Position numbers and translations under genes: made by a program
The notes under the pieces: generated by a model
Database searches by the model: none
What the model saw: only the letters and a program-made list of their open reading frames with translations
What the model was told of the DNA's origin: nothing
Origin: an uncultured Coprococcus sp.
GTDB lineage: Bacteria; Bacillota; Clostridia; Lachnospirales; Lachnospiraceae
Reading direction: 5' to 3'
Length of the DNA: 25,413 nucleotides
Assembly (NCBI GenBank): GCA_900548315.1
Contig: URJU01000012.1
Span: 1-25,413 of the forward strand
Part shown: positions 1 through 7,788 of the stretch, piece by piece
Layout of the letters: the number at the start of each line of letters is the position of its first letter
Numbering within the stretch: position 1 is the first letter of the stretch

Positions 1-25
1 AGCGTCAGATGTGTATAAGAGACAG
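1..25 (+). other. Nextera/Tn5 adapter remnant (left end)
   Basis: Bases 7-25 are the 19-base Tn5 mosaic end (AGATGTGTATAAGAGACAG) and bases 1-6 continue the standard Nextera read-1 adapter upstream of it. This is library-preparation sequence and not part of the genome. Biological sequence starts at base 26. Confidence 0.97.
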
Positions 26-75
26 CTTTTCTATTTAGCGGTGCCATTCGCATTCCGCTTGTAGAATGCACAAAA

Positions 76-106
76 GGGCATCCGGTCAATACATGACCGG
101 ATGCCC
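76..106 (-). terminator. Intrinsic terminator after the DUF6465-like gene
   Basis: A perfect 13-bp inverted repeat (76-88 and 94-106) encloses a 5-base loop. Read on the minus strand it is followed by TTTT (75-72) and lies 25 bases beyond the stop codon of the 131-574 gene. The U-tract is short, so termination strength is uncertain, but stem and position fit a rho-independent terminator. Confidence 0.8.
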
Positions 107-130
107 CGTCTCAAAACAAACATCTATAGA

Positions 131-574
131 TTAAAGACTGTAAGAACCTGATTCTCCATCAGCTGTATAATATACCATGCCTGTTTCTGGCTGATAATAT
201 ACGTTCAATTCCTTAACTGTCTTATTGCCAAGAGCTTCCTTTGCCTTGTCAACGATTGCTGACATCTCTATCTGTCCACCAGCGAACTCTACAAATACCT
301 TCTCAGTTGTCTTAACTGGAGCTGCCTTCTTTGCAGGTGCCTTCTTAGCTGGAGCTGCCTTCTTTGCAGGTGCTGCCTTAACCTCAGCTGCTTTTGGCTC
401 CTCTTTCTTTACTGGAGCTGCCTTTGCTGCTGTAGCTGGAGCTGTCTTTGCTGCTGTAGCTGCTGTCTTCTTAGCGGCTTCCTCTTTCTTAGCTGCCTCA
501 ACCTTAGCAAGTGCTGCTGCAGGTGTTGCCTTAGTTACCTTCTTTGTCTCATCTGCTTTCTTTGCTGTAGCCAT
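131..574 (-). CDS. DUF6465-like Lys/Ala/Pro-rich small protein
   Basis: A 147-residue protein in two parts. Residues 1 to about 92 are low-complexity Ala/Lys/Pro/Thr with repeated PAKKA-type units, resembling histone-H1-like or nucleoid-associated tails. Residues about 93-147 form a small folded domain that begins KVFVEFAGGQ and ends in YYTADGESGSY. This layout is what I know from Lachnospiraceae proteins labelled DUF6465; their function is not established. No membrane segment or signal peptide is visible, so it is probably cytoplasmic, and the basic tail could bind nucleic acid (inference). The ATG at 574 is preceded by GGGAGGA about 7 bases upstream. It appears monocistronic, with its own promoter (about 601-629) and terminator (76-106). 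A 24-base direct repeat inside the tail (317-340 and 350-373) encodes repeated PAKKA units. Confidence 0.85.
   Translation of the reverse strand: MATAKKADETKKVTKATPAAALAKVEAAKKEEAAKKTAATAAKTAPATAAKAAPVKKEEPKAAEVKAAPAKKAAPAKKAPAKKAAPVKTTEKVFVEFAGGQIEMSAIVDKAKEALGNKTVKELNVYYQPETGMVYYTADGESGSYSL
317..373. repeat. 24-base direct repeat inside the DUF6465-like gene
   Basis: Two identical 24-base copies (317-340 and 350-373) are offset by 33 bases. They encode repeated PAKKA-type units of the basic tail. This is in-frame coding repetition prone to slippage and not a CRISPR or mobile repeat. Confidence 0.85.
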
Positions 575-600
575 GATTTCATCCTCCCAATTAAAAAGTA

Positions 601-629
601 TCTATATAATCTTATGTATTTATTTTCAA
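601..629 (-). promoter_or_regulatory. Putative sigma-A promoter of the DUF6465-like gene
   Basis: On the minus strand TTGAAA (629-624) is followed after exactly 17 bases by TATAGA (606-601). This sits about 27 bases upstream of the start codon at 574. The -35 box matches consensus at five of six positions. No other convincing promoter is seen between murF and this gene. Confidence 0.55.
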
Positions 630-741
630 GCTAGGTTGAGTTTACTCCATTTTTATTCTTTTTTCAATATAACCAAATTCTTTTCTCCCTTTTGTAGTGT
701 TTTGAGAATTGATTTTCAGCAAACCGCAACACATTACACAA

Positions 742-781
742 AAAAGCGATCACCGATTATTATATATCCGTGACCGCTTTT
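742..781 (-). terminator. Intrinsic terminator after murF
   Basis: Arms 742-753 and 770-781 pair over 12 positions with one G-U wobble in the minus-strand transcript. They enclose an AT-rich loop and are followed on the minus strand by a T-run around 745-740. It begins about 24 bases past the murF stop codon. The A/T flanks are symmetrical, so it could also act weakly on the plus strand. Confidence 0.8.
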
Positions 782-804
782 GTTATTTTGCACAAATACT
801 TATA

Positions 805-2172
805 CTAATTAGTAAGAATATTAACCACTTCACTCAAATTCATTCCATTGGATGCCTTCAAAAGTACGATATCTTCCGGTTTCATCAGAGCCATAAGATA
901 TATTGCAATCTCTTCCGTATCGGTAAATGACACTGTCTTTGCATACTTCGTATCACATTCATCAAGAGCCGCTTTTATCTTCTGAGCATGTTCTCCTATG
1001 ACGATAACCTCATCTATCTTCTTATCTCTCAGATACTCGCCCACCTCATAGTGATACTCATCACTTTTTTCGCCAAGCTCAAGCATATCACCGAGCACGA
1101 TATATTTCTTGCCCTCGCACTTCATGTCACAGAGCACATCAGTACTTGCCTTCATTGAGTCAGGACTTGCATTGTATGTGTCATCTATGATCGTATATTT
1201 GCCTGGGAGCTTGATAACCTTCTGTCTGAGTCCCCTGAAGTTCTCAAAGGCCTTTGACGATTTCTCATATGGCACTCCGAGCTGGTGTGACACTGCCATG
1301 GCTACAAGGGAGTTGCGGACATTGTGAAGCCCCATCACTCCAACCTTTACTGTGACTACATCGTCTCCGTGTACCATATCATATACAGAGTAGCCATCCT
1401 CCATACGGATATTTGTTGCTCTGAAATCCATTCCTTCGCCGCAGCCATATGTATATACCTTGCAAGGTATCTCATCCTTTACAGCATACAGCATTGGATC
1501 ATCTCCATTTATATACAGCGTCCCATTATCACCCATGCCCTTGATTATGCTGAGTTTTTCCTTGCGTGTATTCTCAAGAGAACCCATATACTCTATATGT
1601 GCGACACCTATAGTAGTCACAACACATATGTCCGGCTGCGCAATATCAGTCAGGATATCCATCTCTCCGGGCTCGCCTATTCCCAGTTCGAGTACCGCCG
1701 CATCATATTCATCTGTCATCCTCGATACTGTGATCGGCTCACCATACACTGAGTTATAATTGCCCTCGGTATGAAAACACTTCATTCCGGTGCTGACTGC
1801 CGCCGTTATCATCTCTCTCGTTGTCGTCTTTCCCACACTTCCTGTGACTGCAACAACCGGCATATCGTATCTGTTTCTTATATACTTTCCAATTGCCTGA
1901 AGGGCTTTCACGGTATCGTCAACGCGTATATATGCCTTGTCAGACACAACTATATTGTCGTGCTCAGATGTGAGCGTAGCCGCTGCTACCTGGAGAGCCG
2001 ACTCTATAAATCTATGTCCATCCGTCCTTGAACCTATGATCGGCACGAACAGATCTCCCTCTTTTGCTTCCTTTGAATTGATACAGATATCTGTGAGTAC
2101 AGTATTCTCATCTCCACACAGCAAGACTCCGCCGGTGGCTTCCAATATATTCTTTACAGTTATATCTACCAT
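805..2172 (-). CDS. murF: UDP-N-acetylmuramoyl-tripeptide--D-alanyl-D-alanine ligase
   Basis: MurF adds D-Ala-D-Ala to the UDP-MurNAc-tripeptide, the last cytoplasmic ligation in peptidoglycan precursor synthesis. Mur ligase layout is visible: an N-terminal domain with INSKEAKEGDLFVP (about 31-44), a central ATPase domain with P-loop GSVGKTTT (111-118), and the C-terminal domain with IDDTYNASPDS. The 455-residue length is normal. The frame extends upstream, but the ATG at 2172 (second of two tandem ATGs) is best because AAAAAAGGGG lies just 5' of it. The usual NNEIG-type segment after the P-loop is NYNSVYGEP here, and the following motif reads LELGIGEPGE; I believe this is a clade variant, not a loss of function. 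No other cell-wall gene is adjacent. A paralogous amide ligase of the same family cannot be excluded. Confidence 0.9.
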   Translation of the reverse strand: MVDITVKNILEATGGVLLCGDENTVLTDICINSKEAKEGDLFVPIIGSRTDGHRFIESALQVAAATLTSEHDNIVVSDKAYIRVDDTVKALQAIGKYIRNRYDMPVVAVTGSVGKTTTREMITAAVSTGMKCFHTEGNYNSVYGEPITVSRMTDEYDAAVLELGIGEPGEMDILTDIAQPDICVVTTIGVAHIEYMGSLENTRKEKLSIIKGMGDNGTLYINGDDPMLYAVKDEIPCKVYTYGCGEGMDFRATNIRMEDGYSVYDMVHGDDVVTVKVGVMGLHNVRNSLVAMAVSHQLGVPYEKSSKAFENFRGLRQKVIKLPGKYTIIDDTYNASPDSMKASTDVLCDMKCEGKKYIVLGDMLELGEKSDEYHYEVGEYLRDKKIDEVIVIGEHAQKIKAALDECDTKYAKTVSFTDTEEIAIYLMALMKPEDIVLLKASNGMNLSEVVNILTN

Positions 2173-2288
2173 CATTATCCCCTTTTTTATTCTCAGCGTG
2201 ATTTCACACCATAGTTCGAGCTGACGCATCGCTTGCGGTACACAGCATCTGCAGCATCGTAAGGAGGCTGACTCCCACGATATTGCCC

Positions 2289-2317
2289 ATTATATCACTG
2301 TATATTATTTTTGTACA
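2289..2317 (-). promoter_or_regulatory. Putative promoter of murF
   Basis: On the minus strand TGTACA (2317-2312) and a consensus TATAAT (2294-2289) are separated by 17 bases. The -35 box abuts the stop codon of the helicase gene. It leaves a leader of roughly 110 bases before murF, in which I see no recognisable regulatory RNA. Confidence 0.5.
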
Positions 2318-4834
2318 TTAATTATCATTATTTTTATCCTTCCAGAAATCAGCCAGCTTGTCATCGACATTCCTTCTGTTGCAGATTTCGTAGTCACTCC
2401 ACTCCACCGGGAACAGATCGCTATACCTTCTCGTTGCAAATCTCTCATCAAGCAGAAGGATCACCCCCTGATCATCCTCAGTTCTTATCACTCTGCCCGC
2501 AGCCTGAAATACCTTGTTTATCCCCGGATATTGATAAGCATATCTGAATCCGTCACTATCCGTCCGCAGATCATCAGTCCCATCCCTACGGTCAAAATAG
2601 TCCATCATGAGTTTTCTCTCTGTACACACCTGCGGAAGTCCTGGACCTACCACTATAGCTCCCACCAGCTTTTCGCCTGTCAGGTCTATCCCCTCAGAAA
2701 ATATCCCTCCCATTATGCAAAATGCCAGCACATTCTGTTTCATCTCAAATGTGCGGAGAAACTCCTCTCTGTCCGACTCATCCATATACGGAGTCTGCGC
2801 TATCACCCTAACCTGATGAATCGGCTCCATATCTGCCGCAAAAGCAAGCACACGTTCGAGCATAGCATACGATGGAAAGAATACCATGTAATTGCCTTTC
2901 TTAGCACTCACAATGCTTTCAATATAGCTGTATATATTTCCGTACTGTTCATCGGTTCTCCTCGTATATCTGGTTGTAACATCATTTGCTATGAGTATCC
3001 TGCGGTTCTCCTGTGCAAATGGCGACCTGATGTATATAGCCTGATCATCAGGGCAGTCTGACAACATCTCCATGTAATATCTTATCGGAAGTATGGTGGC
3101 AGAAAAGAACACTGACGCAAGCCCCTTGTCAAGACATGTGCTTATATTCGCAGCAGGCTTTACACAGTACAACTTTACCATAAACCGCCCATCTGGAAGT
3201 ATCTCATCATATATTACATAGTTCTCATCTATCATCTCAGCAATGTTGAGAAATGATGTAAGGTTGAAATAAAAGTTCAACACTTCCTTTCTCTCCGGTA
3301 TCTGTGTGTGTTCCTCGAGAAAAACTGACAGAGCGTCATGCAGTCCCAGCAGCTTTAAATGCAATCCTGCAATGCCTGACAAAACAGCATACCCATCATT
3401 TGGCACCTCTTTTTTTAACACAAGCAGCTCCCGGTTGCAGCTGCCAAGATATTTCGAAAGCCTACCGCCATATTTAGCCGTAAGCTTTCTCAGTTCCAGA
3501 AAGTCCTCCTTTATGAGCTGAGCACTGTACATTGATGATGCTCTGTCAACCAGGTTGTGAGCCTCATCTACAAGAAATACATAGTTTCCAGCTGCATTTC
3601 CCTCGCCGGCAAAAAATCTTTTGAGACTCGCCCTCGGATCAAAGACATAGTTGTAATCACATATCACCGCATCTGCAAACAGACTGGCATCCAGACTAAG
3701 CTCAAAAGGACATACCTGGTATCGCTGAGCGTATCGTCTTACCACCTCACGATCGATCACGCTCTCATTTGCCACAAGCTCATACAAAGCCTCATTCACC
3801 CTGTCGAAATGCCCATGCGCAAATGGACAGAGTGCCGGACTACAGTCCATCTCATCCTGGAGACATATCTTCTCCTTTGCTGTGAGTATTACGGTCTTAA
3901 ACTCCAGGCCTCGGTCCATTAGCATCTGTATTGCCCCTCTGGCAACTGTATGTGCAATGGTCTTTGCCGTCAGATAGAAAAGCTTATCCACTTTTCCCTG
4001 AACAAATGATTTGACTGTCGGATATATCGCTGCCATGGTTTTGCCTATTCCCGTGGGTGCCTGGACATACAGATGCCTGTTCTCCTCTATCGCCCTGTAG
4101 ACATAGAATGCCATCTCCTTCTGTCCCTTTCGGTATTCAAATGGAAATTCCATGTCAGATATGGTTGTATTCCGAACATTCTTGTGGGTCTCCACCAGAT
4201 CAAGCCATCTAACTAACTTATCCAGCATATACTCAAACCATTCATGCAAATATAAAAATGTATATTTTCTGCGGAAAAATTTCTCTTTCTCACTCTCCAG
4301 ATTTACATAACTTATCCTGACATCCATTTCACTATAATGCTTTTCCCTGGCATATATATATGCATAACACATAGCCTGAGCTACATGAACCTTGAGAGGG
4401 GCATCCACATCATCCAGATTCCTGTAAATCCCCTTGATCTCGTCAATCATTAATTCACCATCGCCAAAATCGACCTCATATCCCCGTACCATATCTTGAA
4501 CATGCCCCGGATCATCCGTTGACGTCTGTGTATCTGCCCATTCATCTTCCGCATCGTCTGATATTTTATTTTTCTCAGAAACGTTATCCCTGAGTCTGTC
4601 TATGATTCCATCCGCCCTGCCCTCGACAGTTATGGTGTGACTGCCTCGCTCCGATGTTATTTTCAGCGCGACCTCGGAATCATAATAGGACCCTGCCCGT
4701 TTTTGGAGCTTTCTGTGAATCCGGCTCCCCGCATTCATCGCCTCCACAGGCAGAGTCCCACTACTGCTATCACTTATGTCACCGCTGCGGAATATGAATT
4801 CCACAAGACTTCTAACTGATATTCTTATATTCAT
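2318..4834 (-). CDS. XPD/DinG-like Fe-S helicase with N-terminal PD-(D/E)XK-like domain
   Basis: This 838-residue protein belongs to the DEAD_2/Rad3 superfamily-2 helicases. Visible elements are Walker A APTGIGKT (259-266), DEAH box (423-426), SAT motif in VFFSATILP, and the motif-VI region QAAGRVIRTEDD. Four cysteines (C324, C331, C336, C375) have the spacing of the XPD-type 4Fe-4S domain. The first about 215 residues look like a Cas4/RecB-type nuclease fold: EGRADG near 71-76, then a DEIK motif (131-134) of the PD-(D/E)XK type and a following QAMCYAYIYA helix. This predicts an ATP-dependent DNA helicase or nuclease acting in repair or recombination (inference). The start at 4834 is preceded by AGGGACAG. 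It is the last gene of a tight run, 18 bases after the DJ-1 gene. Exact cellular role unknown. Confidence 0.85.
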   Translation of the reverse strand: MNIRISVRSLVEFIFRSGDISDSSSGTLPVEAMNAGSRIHRKLQKRAGSYYDSEVALKITSERGSHTITVEGRADGIIDRLRDNVSEKNKISDDAEDEWADTQTSTDDPGHVQDMVRGYEVDFGDGELMIDEIKGIYRNLDDVDAPLKVHVAQAMCYAYIYAREKHYSEMDVRISYVNLESEKEKFFRRKYTFLYLHEWFEYMLDKLVRWLDLVETHKNVRNTTISDMEFPFEYRKGQKEMAFYVYRAIEENRHLYVQAPTGIGKTMAAIYPTVKSFVQGKVDKLFYLTAKTIAHTVARGAIQMLMDRGLEFKTVILTAKEKICLQDEMDCSPALCPFAHGHFDRVNEALYELVANESVIDREVVRRYAQRYQVCPFELSLDASLFADAVICDYNYVFDPRASLKRFFAGEGNAAGNYVFLVDEAHNLVDRASSMYSAQLIKEDFLELRKLTAKYGGRLSKYLGSCNRELLVLKKEVPNDGYAVLSGIAGLHLKLLGLHDALSVFLEEHTQIPERKEVLNFYFNLTSFLNIAEMIDENYVIYDEILPDGRFMVKLYCVKPAANISTCLDKGLASVFFSATILPIRYYMEMLSDCPDDQAIYIRSPFAQENRRILIANDVTTRYTRRTDEQYGNIYSYIESIVSAKKGNYMVFFPSYAMLERVLAFAADMEPIHQVRVIAQTPYMDESDREEFLRTFEMKQNVLAFCIMGGIFSEGIDLTGEKLVGAIVVGPGLPQVCTERKLMMDYFDRRDGTDDLRTDSDGFRYAYQYPGINKVFQAAGRVIRTEDDQGVILLLDERFATRRYSDLFPVEWSDYEICNRRNVDDKLADFWKDKNNDN

Positions 4835-4852
4835 TATCTGTCCCTGTATAAA

Positions 4853-5398
4853 CTATCTCTTATATACTATCTTCTCGGCAAGATCATCAGCTGTCTTCTT
4901 GTCGATCATGACCTCTACGATCTTGAGTGCAAAATCTATGGCGGTTCCCACACCTCTGCTGGTTATGACATTGCCATCAACGACAACTGTATCCATTCTG
5001 TGTTCCTTAGCCATAAGCTGTCCCTCACATCCCGGATAACATGTAGCCGTCTTGTCAGCAAGCACGCCAAATGCTCCGAGGGCCGTAGGTCCTGCACATA
5101 TAGCCGCAACATATGCTCCCCTGTCGTTCTGCTTTTTCACGAGAGCCTCAACCTTTGGATTTGCCTTGAGATTTGGAACCCCAGGTATTCCTCCAGGAAG
5201 TATGACTATGTCACACTCATCACTGATCTCGGACAGTTTCTCATCCATTTTTACACATATACCGTGCGCACCTGTCACTGCGTCGGCATCATCTGCCGCT
5301 ACCATAGAACACTCTATTCCCACTCTTCTCAGCAGATCCACCACAGTGAGCGCCTCAACCTCCTCATATCCGGTTGCAAATAATATTCTCGCCTTCAT
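4853..5398 (-). CDS. DJ-1/PfpI (ThiJ) family protein
   Basis: A 181-residue single-domain protein of the DJ-1/YajL branch of the class-I glutamine amidotransferase-like fold. The nucleophile-elbow cysteine is C101 in AAICAGPTALG, and the conserved glutamate that tunes it is E15 in GYEEVEAL. Length and both motifs fit the family closely. Known activities in the family include deglycase/glyoxalase-III-like reactions and oxidative-stress chaperone roles, and which applies here cannot be read from sequence. The start at 5398 has a strong AAAGGAGG site 8 bases upstream. It is co-directional with the CYTH gene (26-base gap) and the helicase (18-base gap), so co-transcription is likely. Confidence 0.9.
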   Translation of the reverse strand: MKARILFATGYEEVEALTVVDLLRRVGIECSMVAADDADAVTGAHGICVKMDEKLSEISDECDIVILPGGIPGVPNLKANPKVEALVKKQNDRGAYVAAICAGPTALGAFGVLADKTATCYPGCEGQLMAKEHRMDTVVVDGNVITSRGVGTAIDFALKIVEVMIDKKTADDLAEKIVYKR

Positions 5399-5424
5399 GA
5401 TCCGTTCCTCCTTTTGATCTCCTA

Positions 5425-5946
5425 TTATCTATATGCATCCTCTATAAACTTCTCTATATCACTCTCATCCATACCGCTGAGTGCGCTGTTCTGATATACG
5501 CCATCACCTGTGACATCTCTGAAAAACCAATTTGGTGCAGAAAATGTCCGCGCAATCTCCTCCGATGGGAACTCTACCTCGGCATATATAAGTCCCTGAA
5601 ATCTTCCATGAAAAACATCCAGCTCTATCTTTAGCTGTTCGTCAGTCGACCGATCTCCGCAGCTGCCATCCGTATCCGTAACAGGAATTATATATCTGTC
5701 CTTTTCTATCACATTTCCCTCGGCCTTCGCCCTCAGATTATTATACTCCTTCTCATCCAGTTCCATCTCAAATTCCTGTCTCGACAGCAATCCCTTCGAC
5801 TTCACTGTGAGTATTCTCGTACCGTCACTTCTCCGTATCCTTATGACCGGTCTCGTTGACACATAGAGCTGCTCCATATGTTTCACCTGATACCCGGCAA
5901 GTTCAAACGGGATATCAGCCACAAGAAATTTTCTCTCTATCTCCAT
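5425..5946 (-). CDS. CYTH domain (triphosphate tunnel metalloenzyme) protein
   Basis: The N-terminus MEIERKFLV contains the ExExK signature (E2, E4, K6) that defines CYTH/triphosphate-tunnel enzymes. Further conserved-looking charged strands are RIRR near residue 37, TVKSKG, and the ELDVF and AEVEFPSEE segments expected for metal and triphosphate binding. The 173-residue length is typical of bacterial stand-alone CYTH proteins. Characterised relatives hydrolyse inorganic triphosphate or thiamine triphosphate, or cyclise ATP. I would predict a tripolyphosphatase-like activity, but the substrate is not determined. The start at 5946 is preceded by GAGGTGG. It sits between a DUF1189-like membrane protein and the DJ-1 gene in the same run. 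Confidence 0.92.
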   Translation of the reverse strand: MEIERKFLVADIPFELAGYQVKHMEQLYVSTRPVIRIRRSDGTRILTVKSKGLLSRQEFEMELDEKEYNNLRAKAEGNVIEKDRYIIPVTDTDGSCGDRSTDEQLKIELDVFHGRFQGLIYAEVEFPSEEIARTFSAPNWFFRDVTGDGVYQNSALSGMDESDIEKFIEDAYR

Positions 5947-5981
5947 ATCTTATCCACCTCTTTAGATGCGATTTATATTTA

Positions 5982-6803
5982 TCAGAATATATCCCCTGGA
6001 GGTATATCTCCGCTCACATGCGCCATGATCGCCCTGTTCATAAACACCATGGATATTATCATAGCTACCATCCACATAAAGAACGAAGGTATCATATAAT
6101 CCACTGCGTTATTCACCGACATTATGAACATGGCAAGAGTCTGTGCATATACACATATCGTAAATACCTTTCCATATGAAAGTCGAGCGTTCAGATTCTT
6201 TGCAAATGTATTTCCAACTATGCTGAACAACAATGCCAGGAGCAGCTGTCTGCCCGCACAGCCTATCATCACAAATATGAACATTATGATTATATACATA
6301 TAAAACAGTGGTGCGCATGACGCCAGAGAATTGTTGTTAAATCCGTCAGGGAGCAGGAAATACTTTATAGGAGTCACCATGTATTCATATCCCTTTCCAC
6401 CGGTAACTATTCCTATGGTGACATTTTCACTGCCAATAACTACATATGATCCATCAGTTTCCATATCATCCAGATTTACGTCAGCACTGTCTGTGTTTAT
6501 ATATAAGTTGCCATTTCCAACAGCAATCTGTATATCTCTCTCTATGCTCAATCTTCCATCCTCGTAGGTAAATGCAGGTATCACTTTTTCTGCAAGATTT
6601 CTGAACCCTCCAACCTTACTCACCCAGAATATGGCATCTATGCCAAACTCAATAAAGGCAAGCAGAAATGAAAGTATGACTACAAACCATACAAGCCGGC
6701 TAGTCTTCAGTTTCGTGAGATGTTTGTAATTCTTCGGGCTGCTGACTGCTATGGACAGCTGGTCTATCAGTGTAACCTTCTTGTACTCTTCCTGTTCTTC
6801 CAT
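5982..6803 (-). CDS. DUF1189-like multi-pass membrane protein
   Basis: About 273 residues. A short cytoplasmic N-terminus (LSIAVSSPKNYKHL) leads into a first membrane segment (about residues 40-60). A beta-rich extracytoplasmic region follows (about 65-155), then four hydrophobic segments in the last 110 residues. This topology and the Y/F-x-P-K-x-Y lead-in resemble DUF1189 proteins, whose function is unknown in general. An AGGAGA site lies upstream. It fits the ATG at 6803 with a rather long spacing and fits a TTG one codon further upstream (6806) with ideal spacing, so the exact start is ambiguous by one codon. It lies 28 bases after the HAD gene and 35 bases before the CYTH gene, in the same run. 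Confidence 0.7.
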   Translation of the reverse strand: MEEQEEYKKVTLIDQLSIAVSSPKNYKHLTKLKTSRLVWFVVILSFLLAFIEFGIDAIFWVSKVGGFRNLAEKVIPAFTYEDGRLSIERDIQIAVGNGNLYINTDSADVNLDDMETDGSYVVIGSENVTIGIVTGGKGYEYMVTPIKYFLLPDGFNNNSLASCAPLFYMYIIIMFIFVMIGCAGRQLLLALLFSIVGNTFAKNLNARLSYGKVFTICVYAQTLAMFIMSVNNAVDYMIPSFFMWMVAMIISMVFMNRAIMAHVSGDIPPGDIF

Positions 6804-6831
6804 CAATCTCTAATCTCCTAAATCTCTTAAA

Positions 6832-7638
6832 CTATATGATTCCCAGCTTAACCATGGCATTATATATTCCATCGTTCTCCGCATCATCCGTGACCATCAT
6901 GACCTGCTTTTTAAGTTCCTCCGGACCTTTCATCATGATTATGCTGTTTGGACAATATAATAACATAGGTGCGTCATTGTTGCCATCACCAAATGCATAT
7001 GCGTTCTCAAGCGGTATATCAAAGTAGTCCAGCAGGTACTGTATTCCTGTTGCCTTGCTAAATCCTTTCGGCACGATCTCGCAAAAAATACTGCTCCTAT
7101 CTATATAATCAAAATTGGCCGATACGTATTCACGAAATTCCGGCACATTTTTATTGTCTTTGGCAAACCAGCAGCAGAACTTATCGAACTCAAAATCATC
7201 TGAATCCACATCTTCTCCCACATATATTCCATTTGCGCGGAAATATTTCACCATCTCCGCAAGCAGGTCATTATCCATATTCTGTCCGTCCACATACACC
7301 TTATCCCGGTGCTCATACATTCCATACATGTCGTATCTTCGGCAGGCATATGCTATATCTCTGCACACATCCTTGCTGACATCATTGTGAAACAGTTCTT
7401 TTCCATCATAGTATATCGAAGTCCCACAGCCACATACAAAGCCATCGAATCCGGCTGATCTTATCTCATCAGTTACGTTGCAGTATACCCTGCCCGTATT
7501 GATAAAAACCAGATGTCCATTTGCCCTCGCCTGTGCCAAAGCTTTCTTCGCACTCTCCGGGAAATATCTTCTCCCATCCTCAGTGATAAGGGTGCCATCT
7601 ATATCAAAGAATAATATCTTCCTGTCTATACTATTCAT
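6832..7638 (-). CDS. Cof-type HAD-IIB family phosphatase
   Basis: A 268-residue HAD hydrolase with all four motifs. Motif I is DIDGTL (nucleophile D12, acid D14), motif II ends in NTGR (T48), the motif III lysine is near K195 in KGFSKATG, and motif IV is GDGNND (D218, D222). The large C2 cap between motifs II and III marks it as the Cof/IIB subclass, which dephosphorylates small phosphorylated metabolites in the cytoplasm. It lies 150 bases downstream of ribH on the same strand. Cof-type enzymes are known to dephosphorylate the riboflavin intermediate 5-amino-6-ribitylamino-uracil phosphate in other Firmicutes, so that role is plausible but unproven here. An AGGATGG site precedes the ATG at 7638. 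Confidence 0.92.
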   Translation of the reverse strand: MNSIDRKILFFDIDGTLITEDGRRYFPESAKKALAQARANGHLVFINTGRVYCNVTDEIRSAGFDGFVCGCGTSIYYDGKELFHNDVSKDVCRDIAYACRRYDMYGMYEHRDKVYVDGQNMDNDLLAEMVKYFRANGIYVGEDVDSDDFEFDKFCCWFAKDNKNVPEFREYVSANFDYIDRSSIFCEIVPKGFSKATGIQYLLDYFDIPLENAYAFGDGNNDAPMLLYCPNSIIMMKGPEELKKQVMMVTDDAENDGIYNAMVKLGII

Positions 7639-7664
7639 ATATCATATCCATCCTGTCATATATT

Positions 7665-7697
7665 TACAGGCACATGTATATGCTACACGTGCCTGTA
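7665..7697 (-). repeat. Inverted repeat between ribH and the HAD gene (possible weak terminator)
   Basis: Arms 7665-7677 and 7685-7697 form a 13-bp stem with one mismatch (a wobble in one orientation) and a 7-base loop. No proper T-run follows on either strand; the minus-strand flank is only AT-rich. It could be a partial terminator or a processing or stability hairpin that separates the riboflavin genes from the downstream run. Confidence 0.6.
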
Positions 7698-7788
7698 TAT
7701 TCTGTACGCATTAAGTTTTCGCGCGTAAGCGCAATAACCTACACACACATCAGCATGCTGTATTGTACCGCATTTTTTACCGTCTGCA

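Noticed and set aside
317..373. Regularly spaced 24-base repeats that might suggest a CRISPR array
   Set aside because: Only two copies, in frame within a gene, encoding PAKKA units; no spacers and no cas genes nearby.
225..773. Long plus-strand open frame of 182 codons opposite the DUF6465-like gene
   Set aside because: It is the shadow of the Lys/Ala-rich minus-strand gene, has Ala/Phe-rich low-complexity sequence, no ribosome site, and crosses the promoter and terminator of the neighbours.
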